Positions 5,498 to 7,924 of a stretch of DNA of 7,924 nucleotides are shown here, piece by piece (the first letter of the stretch is position 1; every line of letters starts with the position of its first letter). The stretch spans positions 1-7,924 of the forward strand of contig MSHE01000002.1 in the NCBI GenBank assembly GCA_001941025.1, written 5' to 3'. Under the pieces are notes generated by a model, which was not told the DNA's origin, did no database searches, and saw only the letters and a program-made list of their open reading frames with translations. Both the position numbers and the translations under genes were made by a program. The DNA is from Lachnospiraceae bacterium Zagget3 (lineage in GTDB: Bacteria > Bacillota_A > Clostridia > Lachnospirales > Lachnospiraceae).

Positions 5498-5941
5498 CTA
5501 ATGTGCCATCTTCTCCAATTCCTCCACAGCGGCAACCGCCTTGCGATGACACTCTGCGTTCTCTGAGTCGGCGGCAAGCTCTTTGGTAGTGTTGCGGATA
5601 GCCCGAATTGCCTTCTCGACTTCCCGTGTTGTATGATTGGCCTTTACCGCCTGCGCCGAAAGGTTCGCCACATAGATGCAATCCTCCTCAGCGATATGAT
5701 CCTGCTCCAGCATCCTCCCGATCTGCTCCAAAATGCCCTGCCGTCCGCCTGCTGTGTAGGTAGCGTCATCGGAATGCCACAGCAGATCGCTATCAGGAAT
5801 TTTATCCCCGGCTCTGGAAAGCAGAAAGACACCATCGAACATACACTTGGCATTTAGCTGCGCCCTCCGGCTGGTCGCAAGCGAACTGGCGACACTTGCG
5901 TCGATCTTCGGCCTGCCACGACCTCTTTTTTCATTATCCAT
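5498..5941 (-). CDS. Hypothetical protein with AT-hook-like N-terminus
   Basis: 147 aa, function not recognised. Residues 5-12 read KRGRGRPK, the GRP core with flanking basic residues seen in AT-hooks, which insert in the minor groove of AT-rich DNA. The rest looks helical and highly charged, with SRRAQLNAKCMFDGVFLLSR in the first third and VEKAIRAIRNTTKELAADSE near the end. No signal peptide or membrane segment is visible. The start is ATG 5941: GGGGAGGG (5949-5956) lies 7 nt before it, and the promoter ends 37 bp before it. The frame continues upstream to a possible start at 6028, but that extension overlaps the promoter and is unlikely to be translated. Pairs of TTTCGGTAGC palindromes flank the gene, at 5426-5446 and 6010-6030. 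With the neighbouring XRE gene it forms a leftward regulatory pair. A DNA-binding or element-maintenance role is inference only. Confidence 0.75.
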   Translation of the reverse strand: MDNEKRGRGRPKIDASVASSLATSRRAQLNAKCMFDGVFLLSRAGDKIPDSDLLWHSDDATYTAGGRQGILEQIGRMLEQDHIAEEDCIYVANLSAQAVKANHTTREVEKAIRAIRNTTKELAADSENAECHRKAVAAVEELEKMAH

Positions 5942-5977
5942 TGCACAGCCCTCCCCATCAATGTTCCGTATATGTCT

Positions 5978-6006
5978 ATCATACCACGTCGCGAAACGCC
6001 TGTCCA
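5978..6006 (-). promoter_or_regulatory. Promoter of the AT-hook-like gene
   Basis: On the minus strand TGGACA (6001-6006) and TATGAT (5978-5983) stand 17 bp apart, each one base from consensus, with TG one base before the -10 (extended). Transcription would start near 5971, giving a 30-nt leader. The palindrome at 6010-6030 lies just upstream of the -35. Confidence 0.8.
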
Positions 6007-6009
6007 GAA

Positions 6010-6030
6010 TTACGGTAGCCGCTACCAAAA
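6010..6030. repeat. TTTCGGTAGC palindrome, site 2, next to a -35 box
   Basis: GGTAGC-C-GCTACC (6014-6026) is perfect; the outer bases are TTAC and AAAA instead of TTTC and GAAA. It ends 4 bp upstream of the -35 of the leftward promoter, where an activator or repressor could act. Confidence 0.65.
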
Positions 6031-6050
6031 ATAAATGATAGCAAAAAAGA

Positions 6051-6083
6051 AACCGATGTATCGCATTTTTCGACGCATCGGTT
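6051..6083. repeat. Hairpin AACCGATG/CATCGGTT
   Basis: Perfect 8-bp outer arms (6051-6058 and 6076-6083) and inner TCG/CGA after a mismatch, with a T-rich loop. It lies upstream of the promoter of the AT-hook-like gene. A small AGGTA/TACCT hairpin follows at 6094-6106. Confidence 0.55.
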
Positions 6084-6139
6084 GATGATATAGAGGTATT
6101 TTACCTTCTGATTAATATATAGGCTCATGTGAGGGACGC

Positions 6140-6172
6140 TTTTAGTCGTTATCAAAATGATAACGACTAAAA
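6140..6172. repeat. Hairpin family member 1, 15-bp perfect stem
   Basis: TTTTAGTCGTTATCA (6140-6154), loop AAA, TGATAACGACTAAAA (6158-6172). The 17-bp core 6148-6164 is GTT-AT-C-AAAAT-G-AT-AAC. Confidence 0.85.
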
Positions 6173-6211
6173 TTTCCATGTTTTGGTAATACCGTGAGAT
6201 TATTCATCAAG

Positions 6212-6240
6212 CCTCAAGTTGTCATTTTGACAACTTGAGG
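6212..6240. repeat. Hairpin family member 2, 13-bp perfect stem
   Basis: CCTCAAGTTGTCA (6212-6224), loop TTT, TGACAACTTGAGG (6228-6240). Core 6218-6234 is GTT-GT-C-ATTTT-G-AC-AAC. No T run follows on either strand, so a plain terminator is unlikely. Confidence 0.85.
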
Positions 6241-6263
6241 TAGTTTTTGCTGATCATGTTGGC

Positions 6264-6282
6264 TGTTTCTAAAACAGAAACA
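6264..6282. repeat. Hairpin family member 3, short
   Basis: TGTTTCT and AGAAACA pair around AAAAC. Core 6265-6281 is GTT-TC-T-AAAAC-A-GA-AAC, the same length and ends as the other members. A competing pairing CTGTTT/AAACAG (6263-6277) exists. Confidence 0.6.
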
Positions 6283-6288
6283 ACAAGT

Positions 6289-6327
6289 CTGTCCCCGCAA
6301 GTTCCCATTTTGGGAACCTGCGGACAG
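6289..6327. repeat. Hairpin family member 4, longest stem
   Basis: CTGTCC pairs with GGACAG and GCA with TGC. After a mismatch, GTTCCCA pairs with TGGGAAC around loop TTT (6308-6310). There is a 2-nt bulge in the left arm. Core 6301-6317 is GTT-CC-C-ATTTT-G-GG-AAC. Confidence 0.8.
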
Positions 6328-6398
6328 CCTCTATTATAGCTTATTGCTATTGTTGCTTCTGGTGTTAGCTGATTCAATTTCACGCATGATCGGCGCTG

Positions 6399-6431
6399 AA
6401 GGGTAAGTCCTGATTTTCAGAACTTACCCTT
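6399..6431. repeat. Hairpin family member 5, 15-bp stem with one mismatch
   Basis: AAGGGTAAGTCCTGA (6399-6413), loop TTT, TCAGAACTTACCCTT (6417-6431), with one C/A mismatch. Core 6407-6423 is GTC-CT-G-ATTTT-C-AG-AAC. It lies 48 bp beyond the stop of the XRE gene, on its downstream side. Confidence 0.8.
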
Positions 6432-6478
6432 ATCGAGCAAATCACGGCTACATGATCTCTGTGCTAAAGCTAACAGGC

Positions 6479-7000
6479 TTACTCGTCATTGTGTAGCTCA
6501 TCCATCATCAACTCGCTTAATCCCTGCGGCAGCACCCTGGCTCGTACTTGGGTGGTGTCCAATTCAGGGTAGTGATACCTCCAGCGATCATAGTCCTCTT
6601 TGGTGATCTCCCCAGCCTCCAGCTTTGCAGCCTGCTCCTGCCATACGCAGAGCATCCGGTGCAGTTCAGCGGCGTCCTTCCCCTGCCGTACATCGACATG
6701 GAGGACGATCTGGCCGTCCAGTTCTGTGACCTTTAGTCCGTATACATCTTCCAATGTAAACAGCGTGTGCATCAAACCGGTATAGCTGTCGATGTCCGGA
6801 ACAGTCAACGCCTGGGGTGAAACATCCAGCGTTTCCGCTAACCGGTTTGTGATGTCGGCTTTCGGCGTTCTGCTGCCCGATTCGTACTGCGCCATGCGCA
6901 CATCGGCGTTGCTCTCAGGAAACCCAACAGCCTGCCCTAACTGTTTCAGCTTTAATCCCCGCATTTTACGGAAGAAATGTATCCGTTCCCCGATTGCCAT
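6479..7000 (-). CDS. XRE-family helix-turn-helix regulator
   Basis: 173 aa. The N-terminal XRE helix-turn-helix (about 5-62) begins IGERIHFFRKMRGLKLKQLG and contains the motif RMAQYESGSRTPK at 35-47. The C-terminal half carries SYTGLMHTLFTLEDVYGLK at 72-90 and EITKEDYDRWRYHYPELDTT at 131-150. I recognise the whole layout as a regulator common on Clostridial integrative elements, which supports a mobile region here. The start is ATG 7000, with AAAGGG about 10 nt before it. It has its own consensus promoter at 7033-7061, back to back with a rightward promoter at 7103-7131. It therefore probably represses the rightward transcript and itself, as many XRE regulators at such divergent promoters do; that role is inference. 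There is no clear terminator after its stop; the long hairpins 6431-6140 come next on the transcript. Confidence 0.85.
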   Translation of the reverse strand: MAIGERIHFFRKMRGLKLKQLGQAVGFPESNADVRMAQYESGSRTPKADITNRLAETLDVSPQALTVPDIDSYTGLMHTLFTLEDVYGLKVTELDGQIVLHVDVRQGKDAAELHRMLCVWQEQAAKLEAGEITKEDYDRWRYHYPELDTTQVRARVLPQGLSELMMDELHNDE

Positions 7001-7032
7001 TGCTGTTTCGCCCTTTCTTCTACGATGATCTC

Positions 7033-7061
7033 AGTATAGCGCACATGTTTATGAAAGTCAA
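7033..7061 (-). promoter_or_regulatory. Promoter of the XRE regulator
   Basis: On the minus strand TTGACT (7056-7061) and TATACT (7033-7038) are 17 bp apart, each one base from consensus. Start near 7026, with a 25-nt leader before ATG 7000. Confidence 0.85.
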
Positions 7062-7102
7062 GAAGAATTAAATGAATTTGCTTTAAATTTTCTGTAGGCC
7101 GC

Positions 7103-7131
7103 TTGACTTAAACGGAATTGCGTAGTATAAT
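7103..7131 (+). promoter_or_regulatory. Rightward consensus promoter
   Basis: TTGACT (7103-7108) and TATAAT (7126-7131) are 17 bp apart, the best promoter in the window. It points away from the XRE gene toward the TnpW-like frame. Between the two -35 boxes lie 41 bp of AT-rich DNA (7062-7102), a natural place for regulator binding. Confidence 0.85.
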
Positions 7132-7152
7132 CACAATAGCTAAACCATTGTG
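7132..7152. promoter_or_regulatory. Inverted repeat at the rightward transcription start
   Basis: CACAAT (7132-7137) and ATTGTG (7147-7152) are perfect 6-bp arms that begin directly after the -10 box. They could be an operator for the XRE regulator or a hairpin at the 5' end of the transcript. Confidence 0.4.
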
Positions 7153-7218
7153 CTTAATTTACAACTGAATGATCGTCCGACAGATATTTTCTCTGGGGAA
7201 GCAGGCCATGACAATAGG

Positions 7219-7228
7219 GCTACCGAAA
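7219..7228 (-). repeat. TTTCGGTAGC half-site
   Basis: GCTACCGAAA, an exact single arm of the 21-bp palindrome, in inverted orientation to the half-site at 7499-7508. Its A-run end overlaps the hairpin at 7226-7243. Confidence 0.6.
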
Positions 7229-7243
7229 AGTCGTAAGACTTTT
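7226..7243. repeat. Hairpin AAAAGTC/GACTTTT
   Basis: Perfect 7-bp arms with loop GTAA in the leader of the rightward transcript, about 20 bp before the ribosome-site-like GAGGAGGAG. Confidence 0.5.
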
Positions 7244-7265
7244 GGGGAAGAGGAGGAGCAGCGAA

Positions 7266-7568
7266 ATGAGCGAGACCTGCCGCTTGCGGCGGGGCGAGGG
7301 ATATGGAGCTTGCGATGACGAGAGAGCGTGCCAAGGGGAGAAGCAAACGACACGGCGGCCGAACAGGGTCTGCCTGTCAGAGTCTGAGCGGGAAACCGGC
7401 AAAGGAGAAGTATGTGGACAAAATGTCCACTTAGCAAAAATTCAGGAATATGGGGTGGTGGACAAATTGTCCACCACCAGCAACATCAATGAAAGCAATT
7501 TCGGTAGCCGCCGTGACTCAAGTTACGAAAAAATAGCTCGATTTCGCTATTTTCCTTACTTGATCTGA
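7266..7568 (+). CDS. Doubtful 100-aa ORF
   Basis: ATG 7266 follows GAGGAGGAG at a normal distance and lies downstream of the strong rightward promoter, so it would be translated if stable. The product begins MSETCRLRRGEGYGACDDER and is rich in charged residues and cysteine. I recognise no domain. The second half runs through two palindromes (7414-7430 and 7454-7478), a TTTCGGTAGC half-site (7499-7508) and a long hairpin (7519-7562). Those non-coding signals would dictate its sequence. It may be a real small gene, a leader peptide, or chance. Confidence 0.3.
   Translation: MSETCRLRRGEGYGACDDERACQGEKQTTRRPNRVCLSESERETGKGEVCGQNVHLAKIQEYGVVDKLSTTSNINESNFGSRRDSSYEKIARFRYFPYLI
7414..7430. repeat. 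17-bp palindrome GTGGACA-AAA-TGTCCAC
   Basis: Perfect 7-bp arms and a 3-nt loop. It shares length and centre CAAAATG with the hairpin family at 6140-6431, and it differs from the site at 7458-7474 only in the central triplet. Confidence 0.75.
7454..7478. repeat. Palindrome GGTGGTGGACA-AAT-TGTCCACCACC
   Basis: Perfect 11-bp arms with a 3-nt centre. It contains a second copy of the 17-bp site (7458-7474), 44 bp after the first. Two near-identical palindromes this close suggest a pair of binding sites or paired hairpins in the leader of the rightward transcript. Confidence 0.8.
7499..7508 (+). repeat. TTTCGGTAGC half-site with degraded partner arm
   Basis: Exact TTTCGGTAGC. The other arm is degenerate after the centre base: only its first two bases (GC) fit. 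Confidence 0.6.
7519..7562. repeat. Nested hairpin AAAATAGC/GCTATTTT
   Basis: Inner arms 7530-7537 and 7546-7553 are perfect (8 bp, 8-nt loop). Outer CAAGT (7519-7523) pairs with ACTTG (7558-7562). The doubtful ORF ends just after it, at 7568, and a small TGAGG/CCTCA hairpin follows at 7566-7581. Confidence 0.55.
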
Positions 7569-7645
7569 GGTCTTTTCCTCAAAATGAAGAATTGACCAAC
7601 AACTTAGGCTACAGTTTCTATGTAACTTTTTACTGAAAAAATGGT

Positions 7646-7666
7646 TTTCGGTAGCAGCTACCGAAA
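7646..7666. repeat. TTTCGGTAGC palindrome, perfect site
   Basis: TTTCGGTAGC, centre A, GCTACCGAAA: a perfect 21-bp palindrome. TACAAT at 7671-7676 right after it could be a -10 box with the palindrome over its -35 region, so it may control the TnpW-like frame. A true -35 is not visible. Confidence 0.75.
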
Positions 7667-7733
7667 TTTATACAATGAAGTCCTTCCCCATTCCGAACAT
7701 GACCAGAGAACATACATATCATGAAGGGAGGCT

Positions 7734-7829
7734 ATGAAGCAGATGGAGAAATTATGTTTGTTCGGGTGCAGCGCTGGGCGCTGCACGATGGGAGGAGGAC
7801 TGATCGCATTAACAGCAGCTTTTGCATGA
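7734..7829 (+). CDS. Possible 31-aa peptide upstream of the TnpW-like frame
   Basis: The frame begins MKQMEKLCLFGCSAGRCTMG and ends GGLIALTAAFA, with a hydrophobic tail. Its TGA overlaps the next ATG as ATGA (7826-7829), just as the leader at 4415 overlaps tnpV. GGGAGG (7725-7730) is too close to ATG 7734 but about 12 nt before the second ATG at 7743, so the start may be 7743. A GC-rich hairpin (7766-7786) lies inside it. I do not recognise the product. Confidence 0.35.
   Translation: MKQMEKLCLFGCSAGRCTMGGGLIALTAAFA
7766..7786. repeat. GC-rich hairpin GTGCAGCGC/GCGCTGCAC
   Basis: Perfect 9-bp arms with loop TGG inside the small upstream frame. It could slow ribosomes or polymerase ahead of the TnpW-like start. 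Confidence 0.6.
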
Positions 7830-7924
7830 CCCGACACATCGGGTCGACCACCTACAAGGTGACGGTGTTTCTGGCAGAGAACGGAGACGAACCGATGGCG
7901 GAGAAATTTTGCGGATGATGCAAA
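7826..7924 (+). pseudogene. TnpW-like transposon-encoded protein, frameshifted and cut by the window edge
   Basis: From ATG 7826 the frame reads MTRHIGSTTYKVTVFLAENG, then DEPMAEK, then FCG and a stop at 7916-7918. The GSTTYKV start and an EKILRMM-type end are what I recall of the short TnpW family (about 50-70 aa) on Clostridial transposons. The expected end is present in another frame: one extra A in AAATTTT (7904-7910) would give MAEKILRMMQ and keep the frame open to the edge. So the gene is either broken by a 1-base deletion or the base was lost in sequencing at an A/T run. The start codon sits at the foot of a hairpin, GACCCGA/TCGGGTC (7828-7845), and is coupled by ATGA to the upstream small frame. 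An in-frame upstream start at 7721 has no ribosome site. Confidence 0.55.

Noticed and set aside
6140..6431. Hairpins as ordinary tandem transcription terminators
   Set aside because: Stems are long, but no T run follows on either strand for most of them, and five in a row after one gene would be odd.
7140..7437. Minus-strand frames at 7140-7437
   Set aside because: They are antisense to the transcript from the strong rightward promoter, overlap each other, and have no ribosome site or known likeness.
6140..7478. Integron attC sites or a CRISPR array
   Set aside because: The GTT and AAC ends are in the wrong order for attC core sites and no integrase is present. There are no constant direct repeats with variable spacers.

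Overview
The window looks like a chromosomal piece of a GC-rich gut Clostridia, most likely an Oscillospiraceae of the Flavonifractor/Lawsonibacter type, with an accessory insertion on its right. This rests on the ClpC and orotate-phosphoribosyltransferase-like proteins, the very GC-rich codon use of clpC, and the transposon-type genes (TnpV, TnpW, a characteristic XRE regulator) that are typical of Clostridial integrative elements. No search was run, so family names come from recognising the proteins.

Left part (1-4342), host-like. A leftward phosphoribosyltransferase-like gene runs off the left edge and has a good promoter overlapped by an inverted repeat. About 1 kb without a gene follows. 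It holds two members of a structured intergenic repeat and several other hairpins. Next is a complete rightward clpC (AAA+ unfoldase for ClpP). A second full copy of the intergenic repeat follows clpC in the same orientation and breaks off at 4342.

Right part (4343-7924), accessory. It is clearly less GC-rich. In order it holds a short leader ORF coupled to tnpV (+), two tandem copies of a two-hairpin module, a strong terminator-like hairpin, a leftward gene for an unrecognised protein with an AT-hook-like N-terminus, a 300-bp run of long hairpins, a leftward XRE regulator, and two back-to-back consensus promoters. Then comes a rightward region with more hairpins and a doubtful 100-aa ORF, and finally a TnpW-like reading frame that is frameshifted and cut by the right edge.

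The most unusual signals are non-coding. (i) Five hairpins at 6140-6431 share a 17-bp palindromic core, GTT-NN-C-A-WWW-T-G-NN-AAC, always with a 3-nt loop. The NN positions and the outer arms differ from copy to copy yet stay self-complementary, so pairing rather than sequence seems to be kept. Two more 17-bp relatives lie at 7414 and 7458. (ii) A 10-mer, TTTCGGTAGC, occurs five times exactly and forms near-perfect 21-bp palindromes around the two regulator genes. (iii) The host-side repeat also shows stems that keep pairing while sequence changes. The XRE protein and the AT-hook-like protein are the obvious candidate binders of these sites. That link is inference.
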